DNA of 50,920 nucleotides from JBHFEI01 sp041928815 (GCF_041928815.1 NZ_JBHFEI010000021.1:1-50920); one strand, 5' to 3'. Positions 42,324 to 50,344 are shown, numbered from the stretch's first letter. Notes: a model not told the origin generated them from the letters alone. A program made the numbers and translations.

Positions 42324-42941
42324 ATGGAACATCGCAATGCAAGGCGCGGCAGCCGGGTCGCGCGTCTCGGAACGGCCGTCATGCTGCTGTTCCTGCCGAT
42401 TCTTGCCGCCTGCGGCGCCGGACAGGCGGTGAACGACACGTTCGGCCTGTCCGCCGCGCCCGTCGTCAAGGGCCGCGCCTCGGCCAGCCGGCAGATCCTC
42501 GTGCCCGAACCGACCGCATTGAAGGCGCTCGACAGCGAGCAGATCGTCGTCAGGCTCTCCTCCTCGGAGATCCAGTATCTCGCCCGCTCCCAGTGGAGCG
42601 ACCGGTTGCCGCGGATGGTGCAGTCGGCGCTGGTGCGCACCTTCGAGAACACCGGGCGTGTCGGCGGCGTCGGCAAGCCGGGCGAGGGGCTTGCGATCGA
42701 TTTCCAGGTGATCACCGACATCCGCGCCTTCGAGGTGGCGACCGACGGGCGCAGCACCGCCACCGTCGAGATCTTCGCCAAGATCGTCGATGACCGCAAC
42801 GGTACCGTCAAGGCACAGCGCCTTTTCCGTGCGCTCTCTCCGGTTTCCGGCAGCGGCAACGCCCAGTTCGTGCGCGCCCTTGACCAGGCCTTCTCCAAGG
42901 TGGCGGCGGAGATCGTCGACTGGACGCTCGGCGCGATCTGA
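42324..42941 (+). CDS. ABC-type transport auxiliary lipoprotein (PqiC/LptE-like)
   Basis: This 205-residue lipoprotein has a signal sequence with lipobox LAAC, the lipidated Cys at residue 30. The mature part is an ABC-type transport auxiliary domain (DUF330/PqiC-like). Conserved parts include QILVPEPTALKALDSEQIVV, IQYLARSQWSDRLPRMVQ and the C-terminal ALDQAFSKVAAEIVDW. It is the likely outer-membrane partner of the MlaEFD-like complex encoded directly upstream, from which it is 94 bp away. GAGG lies just 3 nt before the ATG at 42324, a tight spacing. Confidence 0.88.
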   Translation: MEHRNARRGSRVARLGTAVMLLFLPILAACGAGQAVNDTFGLSAAPVVKGRASASRQILVPEPTALKALDSEQIVVRLSSSEIQYLARSQWSDRLPRMVQSALVRTFENTGRVGGVGKPGEGLAIDFQVITDIRAFEVATDGRSTATVEIFAKIVDDRNGTVKAQRLFRALSPVSGSGNAQFVRALDQAFSKVAAEIVDWTLGAI

Positions 42942-43082
42942 TCGCCACCGGCCATGCCGTGCCGCGGCGCGGATGGTTATCACTTCGGCAAAATCGGGGA
43001 GAGGACGGCCGACCTTAACCGCGCGGTAACTCTGATGCGTTTTAATCGAATCCAATGAAATGCGTCTTTACGGGTTAGCGTC

Positions 43083-44822
43083 ATGCGTAACAGAGTACCG
43101 CCGACTGCAACGAAATCACTGATCCGGGTCAGCGCAGTCGTTCTTCTGGCCAGTGCCTTGGGTGGTTGCAGTTCCGACGTGTCGCGTTTCGGCGGCGGTC
43201 TCTTCTCCCGCTCTTCCGATCAGATCACCACCAATTCGATTCCGGCCCGCGGGATGGGCGGCGACGTGCCTGTGCCGCGCCGCGACGTCGGCGGCGTTCC
43301 GTCGGTCGCCGCGTCCGTGGCGCGGGACGAGGCGCTGAGCCAGCCCTTCCCGGAGCAGGGTCAGGCGCTTCCCGCCTACGATCCCGTACGCACCGCGACG
43401 ACGCCCGTGTCCGGCGGCGCCCGCCTCGCATCGACGCCGATGCGTGTCCAGCGCTCCGAGATCGCGACGCCGACGCTCGCCGAGCGGGCGCGTCCCGCCG
43501 TGCAGCCGTTCCCGGAAGAGCGCCAGGCAGAGCGCCAGCAGGCGACGCCCGACCCGGTAACGACGGGCAGCGGCCGGCCGGGATGGACGACGGCCAACGC
43601 GCCGAGCGTGATGATGCGGCAGGGCGACACCGTGGCGAGCCTGTCGCGCCGGTTCGGCGTTCCGGAAAAGGAAATTCTCAAGGCGAACGATCTGACGTCG
43701 GCCGGCCAGGCCGCGCCCGGCCAGCGCCTCGTCATCCCCGTCTACGGCGTCGCCGGCAGCCCGGCGAAGGCCGCGGCCTCCGACCGCGCGGCCGCGCTCG
43801 ACGGACGCGGCAACGCGCCGGTCCCGGTTCCAACCGAAGGCCGGGAGGTCGCCATCCTGCCGGGCCAGACGCAGTCCCGCGAAAAGGGTGCGCGTGCCGG
43901 CGAGACGGCGAGCGGCAAGCTCGGCGATCGCGGCGAGGGCAAGCCGCCGGAGCAGGCAGACGCCGTCGAACGCGCGGCCGTTCCCACCGGCCGGCCGCAG
44001 CGCACCGCATCGCTGAGCCCCGAAAAGGTCGCGCCGCTCGAGAAGGTGGCGCCGGCCGAGAAGGCGGCGTCCATCGAGAAGGCGGCGCCTGCCCGCGTCG
44101 CCGCCGCACCGGAAGGTGGCGGATACGTCGTCAAGCCGGGGGATTCCCTCAACAAGATCGCCAAGGCGACCGGCGTGCCGGTCGAGGCGCTGAAGCAGGC
44201 GAACGGCCTCAATTCCCCGGCGATCCGCGTCGGCCAGACGCTGGTCGTGCCGAAGGGCGGCAAGGTCGCGACCGACGAGATCCGCACCGCCTCGGTGCCG
44301 CAGAAGGCGGAAACGAAGGCCGAGCCGAAGCAGGTCGCCAAGGCGGACGGCAAGGCGCCGGCCGAATACACGCCGCCTGTCGCGCGCAAGAGCGTGACGG
44401 AGGCCGCGCAGCAGGACGTCGCCGAGGCCTCGCCGAAGTCGACCGGCATCAGCAAGTATCGCTGGCCGGTGCGCGGCGCGGTCACCGCCGGCTACGGCAC
44501 CAATGTCGACGGCACCCGCAACGAGGGGATTAACATCTCCGTGCCCGAGGGAACCCCGGTCAAGGCGGCCGAGAACGGCGTCGTCATCTATTCCGGCAGC
44601 AGCCTGAAGGAGCTCGGCAATGCGGTGCTCGTGCGCCACGACGACGGCACGGTCACGGTCTATGGCAACGCCGCGACGCTGAACGTCCAGCGCGGCCAGA
44701 AGGTGCAGCGTGGCCAGACCATCGCCTCCTCCGGCATGACCGGCAAGGCGACGCAGCCGCAACTGCATTTCGAGGTGCGCAAGAACGCGACCCCGGTCAA
44801 TCCGGCCACCTATCTCGAATAG
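43083..44822 (+). CDS. NlpD-like LysM lipoprotein with degenerate LytM (M23) domain
   Basis: This 579-residue lipoprotein has a lipobox LGGC with Cys at 29. A low-complexity linker leads to LysM1 (about 178-222, MMRQGDTVASLSRRFGVP). A second linker carries KVAPLEKVAPAEKAA-type repeats, followed by LysM2 (about 348-392, YVVKPGDSLNKIAKATGVP). The LytM domain is at about 459-579. The zinc-site motif H-x(3)-D reads NEGIN and the final H-x-H reads QLH, so three of four metal or catalytic residues are missing. Such domains, as in NlpD, EnvC and DipM, activate cell-wall amidases instead of cutting peptidoglycan. A large hairpin follows. A TTAACC motif lies 66 bp upstream. Confidence 0.92.
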   Translation: MRNRVPPTATKSLIRVSAVVLLASALGGCSSDVSRFGGGLFSRSSDQITTNSIPARGMGGDVPVPRRDVGGVPSVAASVARDEALSQPFPEQGQALPAYDPVRTATTPVSGGARLASTPMRVQRSEIATPTLAERARPAVQPFPEERQAERQQATPDPVTTGSGRPGWTTANAPSVMMRQGDTVASLSRRFGVPEKEILKANDLTSAGQAAPGQRLVIPVYGVAGSPAKAAASDRAAALDGRGNAPVPVPTEGREVAILPGQTQSREKGARAGETASGKLGDRGEGKPPEQADAVERAAVPTGRPQRTASLSPEKVAPLEKVAPAEKAASIEKAAPARVAAAPEGGGYVVKPGDSLNKIAKATGVPVEALKQANGLNSPAIRVGQTLVVPKGGKVATDEIRTASVPQKAETKAEPKQVAKADGKAPAEYTPPVARKSVTEAAQQDVAEASPKSTGISKYRWPVRGAVTAGYGTNVDGTRNEGINISVPEGTPVKAAENGVVIYSGSSLKELGNAVLVRHDDGTVTVYGNAATLNVQRGQKVQRGQTIASSGMTGKATQPQLHFEVRKNATPVNPATYLE

Positions 44823-44830
44823 AACGGCTT

Positions 44831-44872
44831 GCCCTCCGGATCACCCGTTCAGCGACGGGCGATCCGGAGGGC
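44831..44872 (+). terminator. Large hairpin after the NlpD-like gene
   Basis: A perfect 12-bp outer stem (GCCCTCCGGATC, 44831-44842; 44861-44872) encloses a 5-bp inner stem CCCGT/ACGGG. It starts 9 bp after the stop codon. There is no T-run, so it may act in mRNA stability or factor-dependent termination. Confidence 0.6.
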
Positions 44873-45063
44873 ATGATCCGACCGGTTTGAAGCGGGTCTC
44901 ACCATCACACTCGAAACAACGCGTTCAGGACGCCGTTCTGACGCCGTCGGATCGACCTGCGCTCTAACGTGCGTCGCCACCCTCGAGATCCGCGCCTACG
45001 CTTCGATTTTTGTTTTTACTCTTTTCTTTCGCAAAACCGCCGCACGCACGTGCGAGCCATCCG
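44873..45063. other. Gene-free spacer between hairpin and RIME-like element
   Basis: Together with the flanking hairpin and the 107-bp element, this fills the 344-bp gap 44823-45166. GCATGATCCGACCGGTTTGA at 44871 resembles a repeated rhizobial intergenic motif that I recall (GCATGATCCGAAAAGTGTGA), possibly a decayed element. An AT-rich pyrimidine stretch (45009-45030, TTTTTGTTTTTACTC and more) follows. No gene is seen. Confidence 0.4.
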
Positions 45064-45170
45064 CTAGAGCATTGAAGGTGATAACGGGATCACCTTCAAT
45101 GCTCTAAGTCGTTATTTTTGTCGCATTCTCCGGCGCCGAAGCGATCACGCTTCGGCTGGAAATGCTCTAG
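45064..45170 (-). repeat. 107-bp CTAG-bounded palindromic element (RIME-like), copy 2
   Basis: Read on the minus strand, the element starts CTAGAGCATTTCCAGCCGAA and shares GATCGCTTCGGCGCCGGA with copy 1 at 17276-17382. Both are exactly 107 bp from CTAG to CTAG. The second half is a perfect hairpin (AGCATTGAAGGTGAT and its complement) whose sequence differs from copy 1 while the pairing is kept. The first TAG is the stop codon of the DUF815 gene. Confidence 0.8.
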
Positions 45171-46039
45171 ATCGCCTTGCCGAGGCGGCCGGCGAGATCC
45201 TGGATGAACTGCCAGGCGACGCGGCCCGAGCGCGATCCGCGTGTCGTCGCCCATTCGAGCGCCTCGGCATGCATCGTCTGCCGGTCTGTCTCCAGCCCGA
45301 AATAGTCGGCATAGCCGTCGATCATCTCCAGATACTCCGGCTGGCTGCATTTGTAGAAGCCGAGCCAGAGGCCGAAGCGGTCGGAGAGCGACACCTTTTC
45401 CTCCACCGCCTCCGACGGATTGATCGCCGTCGACTGCTCGTTCTCCATCATGTCGCGCGGCAGAAGATGGCGGCGGTTCGAGGTGGCGTAGAGGAGCACG
45501 TTCCTCGGCCGCCCCTCGACGCCGCCATCGAGAACGGCCTTCAGCGACTTGTAGGACGTGTCGTCATGGTCGAAGGAAAGATCGTCGCAGAAGACGAGGA
45601 CCGGCGCCGGGCCGTCCTTGACCACCTCCATCAGGGCGGGCAGCGTGGCGATGTCCTCGCGGTGCACCTCGACCAGTTTCAGCGCGGATCCGGTCCGCTC
45701 GGCGACGCTCTTCTGCACCGCCTTGACGAGCGAGGACTTGCCCATGCCGCGCGCGCCCCAGAGCAGCACGTTGTTGGCCGGCAGTCCGGTGGCGAAGCGC
45801 AGCGTGTTGTCGAGGAGGATCTGCTTGACGTGGTCGACACCGCGGATCAGGTCGAGGTCGACCCGGTTCGGCCGCGTCACCGGCTGCAGGTGCCGGCGCG
45901 CCGGCGACCAGACGAAACAGTCCGCCGCCTCCCAATCGTTCTCCGCCGGCGCCGGGCCAGCGATGCGCTCCAGCGCCGCGGACAACCGGCGCATTTCGCC
46001 GAGAAGCAGATCGATCTTCGCCTCGTTCAATTCCATCAT
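45167..46039 (-). CDS. DUF815 ATP-binding protein
   Basis: This 290-residue AAA-type ATPase of the DUF815 family has Walker A GARGMGKS at 95-102 and Walker B PVLVFCDDLSFD. The conserved YATSNRRHLLPRDMMEN acts as a sensor-like region, and EKVSLSDRFGLWLGFYKC follows. Function is not established; the gene usually accompanies the nlpD/yajC region in Hyphomicrobiales, as here. Start is ambiguous among ATGs at 46048, 46039 and 46036; 46039 is taken because AAGG lies 9 nt upstream. The TAG stop lies inside the end of a RIME-like element. Confidence 0.9.
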   Translation of the reverse strand: MMELNEAKIDLLLGEMRRLSAALERIAGPAPAENDWEAADCFVWSPARRHLQPVTRPNRVDLDLIRGVDHVKQILLDNTLRFATGLPANNVLLWGARGMGKSSLVKAVQKSVAERTGSALKLVEVHREDIATLPALMEVVKDGPAPVLVFCDDLSFDHDDTSYKSLKAVLDGGVEGRPRNVLLYATSNRRHLLPRDMMENEQSTAINPSEAVEEKVSLSDRFGLWLGFYKCSQPEYLEMIDGYADYFGLETDRQTMHAEALEWATTRGSRSGRVAWQFIQDLAGRLGKAI

Positions 46040-46159
46040 GCCGCCCATCCTTGTCGCGTCACGGTCGCCTAGCATGCCGGGGCCGGGGGGAAAAGCGCGC
46101 AGATCGCGAGAGAGGCCCGCGATTCCCCGGGAGTAACGGTTCCGGAGCGCCGGTTGAGG

Positions 46160-46187
46160 TTGCATTCACGACCACCATTCCTATATT
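46160..46187 (+). promoter_or_regulatory. Candidate promoter of yajC
   Basis: TTGCAT (46160-46165) and TATATT (46182-46187) are 16 bp apart. The pair resembles the aroF promoter, sharing TTGCATTCAC and a CTATA -10. The yajC ATG lies about 80 bp downstream. Confidence 0.5.
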
Positions 46188-46269
46188 GCCGGCGACAGTT
46201 CCAGGGGGCACGGGGGCAGCGAGGCTGCGTGTGCCGGCCGCAAACGACCGATCACCACAGGAGATTTTC

Positions 46270-46605
46270 ATGTTCATCACCGAAGCATACGCACAGGCGG
46301 CAGCACCGGCTTCCGCCGGAGGGGCCGACATCCTGATGTCGATCCTGCCCTTCCTGCTGATCTTCGTCGTGATGTATTTCCTGATCATCCGCCCGCAGCG
46401 CGCCCAGATGAAGAAGCGCGCCGAGATCCTGAAGAACATCCGTCGCGGCGACCAGGTCGTCACCGGCGGCGGCATCATCGGCAAGGTCACCAAGGTCGTC
46501 GACGACACCGAACTGGAAGTCGAGATCGCCGAGGGCATCAAGACCCGCGTCGTGCGCAGCGCCGTCAGCGAGGTCCGCGTCAAGGGCGAGCCGGTCAAGG
46601 AGTAA
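46270..46605 (+). CDS. yajC: Preprotein translocase subunit YajC
   Basis: This 111-residue accessory subunit of the Sec translocon has one membrane helix (about 20-40, ILMSILPFLLIFVVMYFLII) followed by the signature RPQRAQMKKRAEILKNI. The cytoplasmic domain has the typical GDQVVTGGGIIGKV and ends in a short acidic/basic tail. AGGAG lies 6 nt before the ATG. In relatives secD/secF (or a fused secDF) follows directly; here the next gene, 38 bp on, is the Mth938-like one, so secDF must be elsewhere. Confidence 0.96.
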   Translation: MFITEAYAQAAAPASAGGADILMSILPFLLIFVVMYFLIIRPQRAQMKKRAEILKNIRRGDQVVTGGGIIGKVTKVVDDTELEVEIAEGIKTRVVRSAVSEVRVKGEPVKE

Positions 46606-46643
46606 GGGCCGACGCGGTTTGCCGGGCAGGGGCTCAAGCACGC

Positions 46644-47030
46644 ATGGCCAAGGGCATTGAAATCCGGCAGGCGCATTTCCCCGGGCGTGCGCCGGTCGAC
46701 GCCTATGGCAATGGCGGGTTCCGCTTTGCCGATATGTCGCATCGCGGCTCCGTGCTGATGCTGCCGTCCGGCATTTACGGCTGGGACATGGCGGAAGGCG
46801 ACGCGCTGACGCCGCAGTCCTTGGCGCAGGTCCTTTCCGAAGCCTCGGCGATCGAGGTGCTGCTGGTCGGCACCGGCGTGTCGATCCGGCCGCTTCCGGC
46901 CGACCTGAAGGCGAGCCTTCGCGCCGCCGGGATCATTTCCGATCCGATGAGCACCGGAGCCGCCGTGCGCACGTTCAACGTCATGCTGGCCGAATCGCGC
47001 GCGGTCGCGGCGGCGCTGATCGCCGTATGA
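46644..47030 (+). CDS. Mth938-like domain protein (DUF498)
   Basis: This 128-residue protein is a single Mth938/NDUFAF3-like domain. It starts GIEIRQAHFPGRAPVDAYGNGGFRF and has LMLPSGIYGWDMAEGDALT and LLVGTGVSIRPLPADLK, then a helical C-terminus. The eukaryotic homologue NDUFAF3 is a complex I assembly factor. It overlaps the squalene-synthase-like gene by 4 bp (ATGA), and that gene is a homologue of another complex I assembly factor, NDUFAF6. This supports a shared role in NADH dehydrogenase assembly, by inference. Confidence 0.9.
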   Translation: MAKGIEIRQAHFPGRAPVDAYGNGGFRFADMSHRGSVLMLPSGIYGWDMAEGDALTPQSLAQVLSEASAIEVLLVGTGVSIRPLPADLKASLRAAGIISDPMSTGAAVRTFNVMLAESRAVAAALIAV

Positions 47031-47893
47031 CCGGCGCGTCCCTGCCTTCAGCGGATGCCGGCGACTGTCTCGCGACGCTGCGCGACACCGATCGCGACCG
47101 GTATCTCGCCTGCCTGCTCGCGCCGCCGCAGGCCCGTCCGGCGCTGGCGGCGCTCTATGCCTTCCATGCCGAAATCGCGCGCGTGCGCGATCTGGCCCGC
47201 GAAGCCCTTCCCGGCGAGATCCGGCTGCAGTGGTGGCGCGATGTGCTTGCCGGCGCATCGCCGGAGGCGCGCAGCGGCCATCCGGTCGCCGACCAGCTCC
47301 TTGACGCGATAAACGCCCATGATCTTCCGGTGCCTGTGCTGGAGGCGATGATCGACGCGCGCATTTTCGATCTCTACGACGATCCGATGGAAGACCGCAC
47401 CGCGCTCGAGGGCTATGCCGGCGAGACGACGTCGGCCCTGATCCAGCTTGCCTGCCTCGTGCTCGATCCGGCGGCGGCGGCGCGCTCAGCGACCGCCGCC
47501 GGCCATGCCGGGGTCGCCCAGGCGATCGCGGGGCTGCTGCTGCTGCTGCCGCGCCACCGGGCGCGGGGGCAGGTCTATCTCCCCGGCGACCTGCTCCGGG
47601 CGACCGGCCTCGACCGTGACACGTTCCTCGCCGGGGCGCCGCGCGCCGCGGTCGACGCCGCCATCCGCGCCTTCGTCTCCCTCGGCCGCGAGCATCTCGA
47701 AAAGGCGCGCCGCGCGGCGGAGACGATTTCGGCCGGCAACATTCCCGCCTTTCTCGGCGTTTCCCTCTGCGAACCCGTCTTCCGACAGGCGGAGCGCGCG
47801 GGTACTGCCCAGATGCTGGCCCCGCCGTCACCGCCGGCACAATGGCGGCGCCAGTGGCGGATGTGGCGGACGCTGCGGACAGGGCGCTTCTGA
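47027..47893 (+). CDS. Squalene/phytoene synthase-like protein (NDUFAF6-like)
   Basis: This 288-residue protein has the all-helical squalene/phytoene synthase fold: RYLACLLAPPQARPALAALYAFHAEIARV at the start and IRLQWWRDVLAG near 65. The first Asp-rich catalytic motif (DDxxD type) is replaced by RVRDLARE; DLYDDPMEDR is the only Asp-rich segment. The pattern matches NDUFAF6-like proteins, which help complex I assembly and are not expected to make terpenes. No carotenoid or hopanoid genes are nearby. It is translationally coupled to the Mth938-like gene. Confidence 0.82.
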   Translation: MTGASLPSADAGDCLATLRDTDRDRYLACLLAPPQARPALAALYAFHAEIARVRDLAREALPGEIRLQWWRDVLAGASPEARSGHPVADQLLDAINAHDLPVPVLEAMIDARIFDLYDDPMEDRTALEGYAGETTSALIQLACLVLDPAAAARSATAAGHAGVAQAIAGLLLLLPRHRARGQVYLPGDLLRATGLDRDTFLAGAPRAAVDAAIRAFVSLGREHLEKARRAAETISAGNIPAFLGVSLCEPVFRQAERAGTAQMLAPPSPPAQWRRQWRMWRTLRTGRF

Positions 47894-47996
47894 ACGGCTC
47901 TTCCGCCGGCCGGCAACGTGCCCGCGAGGGAGAATTTGTCGCCAGCGGTAATTCGTTCTAATCAGTGCGCATGGTACCGGAAGGGGAGGACGCGGC

Positions 47997-48434
47997 GTGA
48001 CCTGGGTGATCCTGATTTTTCTCGCCGCGGCCGCGGCCCTGTTCTATCGCTGGATGCGTGCCCGCGCCGCCGAGGACGCCGCCACCCCGGATGCCGGCCT
48101 CGCCATCGTCGAATTCGGCCGGGCCTATCCGGGCGAGCCGATCCGCTCCATGCACGTCACCCGCGACGGCCGGACGACGTTTCTGCGCCTCAACGACGGC
48201 AAGACCGGGTTCATGCAGGCCCAGGGCCGGCGGGCGATCTGCCATCTCGTCGAACCGGGCCGGGGCCGTGCCGAGGTGATCGGCGAGGATGCGCTGCAGC
48301 TCGCCTTTGCCGACATGCGCGGCCTCGACGGGGTCTATACGTTCAAGAGTGCTGACGAGGCTGCGGACGTGGCGTTGTGGATGCTGTCGGGCTATGCGCC
48401 GCGCGGCATCGAGGCGCCGGACGCTGCGCCCTGA
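47997..48434 (+). CDS. Small membrane-anchored protein of unknown function
   Basis: This 145-residue protein starts with one hydrophobic helix (about 3-18, WVILIFLAAAAALFYRW) and continues as a soluble domain with FGRAYPGEPIRSMHVTRDGRT, GKTGFMQAQGRRAICHLVEP and the final TFKSADEAADVALWMLSGY. I do not recognise a named family, though it looks like a conserved alphaproteobacterial protein. The start is GTG at 47997 with GGGAGG 8 nt upstream. It lies between the squalene-synthase-like gene and the convergent trmFO. Confidence 0.72.
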   Translation: MTWVILIFLAAAAALFYRWMRARAAEDAATPDAGLAIVEFGRAYPGEPIRSMHVTRDGRTTFLRLNDGKTGFMQAQGRRAICHLVEPGRGRAEVIGEDALQLAFADMRGLDGVYTFKSADEAADVALWMLSGYAPRGIEAPDAAP

Positions 48435-48462
48435 CGGCATCGCACGCCGGCGGTTTTCCGGC

Positions 48463-49884
48463 TCAGCGCCCGCCTTCGGCCAGCCAGTCTGCGCAGTCCG
48501 CCAGGGCGCGCCTGGCGGTTGCGGCACGTTTCGCAAGCGCCTTTTCCTTGCCGCGAAAACGCTTCGCGCCGTCCGGCCTCTCGATGGCGCCGGGCTCCAG
48601 CGGGGGAAACAGGCCGAAATTGATGTTCATCGGCTGGAACGACCGCTTTCCGGGCTCTTCGTCCGAGACGAGGTGCCCCCCGGTGATATGGGCGAGCAGC
48701 GCCCCGAGCGCCGTGGTTTCGGGCGGAAGCGACGGAGCACGGCCCAAGCGTTCACCGGCGGCGAAGCGTCCGGCGAGCAGGCCGATGCCGGCGCTCTCGA
48801 CATAGCCCTCGCAACCGGTGATCTGGCCCGCGAACCGCAATCCCGGCCGCGTCTTCAACGCGAGCGACCGGTCAAGCAGCACGGGCGAGTGGATGTAGGT
48901 GTTGCGGTGCAGGCCGCCGAGTCTTGCGAATTCGGCATTCTCCAACCCGGGGATCATGCGGAAGACATCCGTCTGCGCACCGTATTTCAGCTTCGTCTGG
49001 AAGCCGACCATGTTGTAGAGCGTGCCGAGCGCATTGTCCTGGCGCATCTGCACCACCGCATAGGGCTTGATGGCCGGCTGGTGCGCATTGGTCAGGCCCA
49101 TCGGCTTCATCGGTCCGTGGCGCAGGGTTTCCCGGCCGCGCTCCGCCATGACCTCGATCGGCAGGCAGCCGTCGAAATACGGCGTGCCTTCCCATTCCTT
49201 GAAGCCGGTCTTGTCGCTGGAAATCAGCGCGTCGACGAAGGCGTTGTACTGCGCTTCCGTCATCGGGCAGTTGATATAGTCCTTGCCCGTGCCGCCCGGG
49301 CCGGGCTTGTCATAGCGCGACTGGTACCAGCAGATCCCCATGTCGATCGAATCGGTGTGGACGATCGGCGCGATGGCGTCGAAAAAGGCGAGCGCATCCT
49401 CTCCCGTCTCCGCGCGGATCGCCTCGGCGAGCAAAGGCGCCGTGAGCGGCCCGGTGGCGATGATCGCCTGGTCCCATTCCGACGGCGGCAGGCCGGTGAC
49501 CTCCTCGCGTTCCACGCGGATCAGCGGGTGGGTTTCGATCGCTGCCGTCACCGCCTGCGAAAACCCGTCGCGATCGACGGCGAGCGCGCCGCCGGCCGGG
49601 ACCTTGTGGGCATCGGCCGCGCGCATGATCAGCGACCCGGCAAGGCGCATCTCCGCATGCAGCACGCCGACCGCATTCGATTCGGCATCGTCCGAGCGGA
49701 AGGAATTCGAGCAGACGAGCTCGGCGAGCCCGTCGGTCTTGTGGGCGTCCGTGCCGCGCACGCCGCGCATCTCGTGGAGGACGACCGGCACGCCCATTTC
49801 GGCCGCCTGCCATGCCGCCTCGCAGCCCGCAAGGCCGCCGCCGATGATGTGGACCTCGGATGGTCTGTCTGCGTCTTCGTTCAT
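48463..49884 (-). CDS. trmFO: tRNA uracil-54 C5-methyltransferase TrmFO
   Basis: This 473-residue FAD- and folate-dependent enzyme forms m5U54 in the T-loop of tRNAs using methylenetetrahydrofolate. The FAD-binding GGGLAGCEAAW is at about 15-25. LVCSNSFRSDDAESN has one conserved Cys at 58, and EGTPYFDGCLPIEVMAERG has the catalytic Cys near 229. QLRQ-like AVVQMRQDN and the C-terminal AGQITGCEGYVESAGIGLLAG are typical. AAGGAG lies 8 nt before the ATG. The gene converges with the unknown gene at 47997 and lies downstream of the DUF1127 pair. Confidence 0.96.
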   Translation of the reverse strand: MNEDADRPSEVHIIGGGLAGCEAAWQAAEMGVPVVLHEMRGVRGTDAHKTDGLAELVCSNSFRSDDAESNAVGVLHAEMRLAGSLIMRAADAHKVPAGGALAVDRDGFSQAVTAAIETHPLIRVEREEVTGLPPSEWDQAIIATGPLTAPLLAEAIRAETGEDALAFFDAIAPIVHTDSIDMGICWYQSRYDKPGPGGTGKDYINCPMTEAQYNAFVDALISSDKTGFKEWEGTPYFDGCLPIEVMAERGRETLRHGPMKPMGLTNAHQPAIKPYAVVQMRQDNALGTLYNMVGFQTKLKYGAQTDVFRMIPGLENAEFARLGGLHRNTYIHSPVLLDRSLALKTRPGLRFAGQITGCEGYVESAGIGLLAGRFAAGERLGRAPSLPPETTALGALLAHITGGHLVSDEEPGKRSFQPMNINFGLFPPLEPGAIERPDGAKRFRGKEKALAKRAATARRALADCADWLAEGGR

Positions 49885-49931
49885 GGGCGCGCTCCTTATC
49901 ACGGGGACGGGAGGCTTCCAACAGCGCTCAA

Positions 49932-49958
49932 ACAAAAACGGCGCCCGAAGGGCGCCGT
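49932..49958 (-). terminator. Rho-independent terminator after DUF1127 gene 1
   Basis: A perfect 9-bp stem (ACGGCGCCC/GGGCGCCGT, 49938-49946 and 49950-49958) with a 3-nt loop is followed on the minus strand by TTTTTGTTT. It lies between the first DUF1127 gene and trmFO, isolating their transcripts. Confidence 0.88.
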
Positions 49959-49983
49959 AACGTCATCGGCAAGCTCTGCGCGA

Positions 49984-50127
49984 TCAGCGGAACGAGCGCG
50001 AAGCGATCGTGCGGATGTCGAACCGGGTGATGCCGATGTCGGAAAGGGTGTGGTTGGAGAGGCCGGCGAGTTCGGCGAGCGTGCGACGATAGTTGAGCCA
50101 GCTCCTGGCGATGCGGACGGGGTTCAT
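49984..50127 (-). CDS. DUF1127 small arginine-rich protein 1 (47 aa)
   Basis: This 47-residue protein is a single DUF1127 (YjiS-like) domain. It has the family pattern of a basic first helix (ARSWLNYRRTLAEL), then LSNHTLSDIGITRFDI. ATG at 50127 has GAGGA 5 nt upstream. DUF1127 proteins of this size in Agrobacterium are reported to affect RNA turnover and carbon and phosphate metabolism; the role here is inferred. A paralogue of equal length follows upstream at 50412, and each has its own hairpin, so they are separate transcription units. Confidence 0.9.
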   Translation of the reverse strand: MNPVRIARSWLNYRRTLAELAGLSNHTLSDIGITRFDIRTIASRSFR

Positions 50128-50344
50128 GGGGTTCCTCGAAAGATGGGTGCGGCCAAGACGGCACGCTGTCATGGCGCGGATATACGCCCTTTCGCGGTGG
50201 AACGGGAGTGCAAAGGGAAGGCATCTGCTATGCGATTAAGCATTGCACGCCCAAATTCTCGGCATGTCGACGCAATGCCGTCGGGATGTGCTGCGTCTTG
50301 CGGGCAAGACTTCCGCCCATGGGATCGGCGATACGCCCGATGCA

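Noticed and set aside
47027..47893. Carotenoid or hopanoid biosynthesis gene
   Set aside because: The first catalytic Asp-rich motif is missing and no terpenoid genes are nearby; the context fits complex I assembly.
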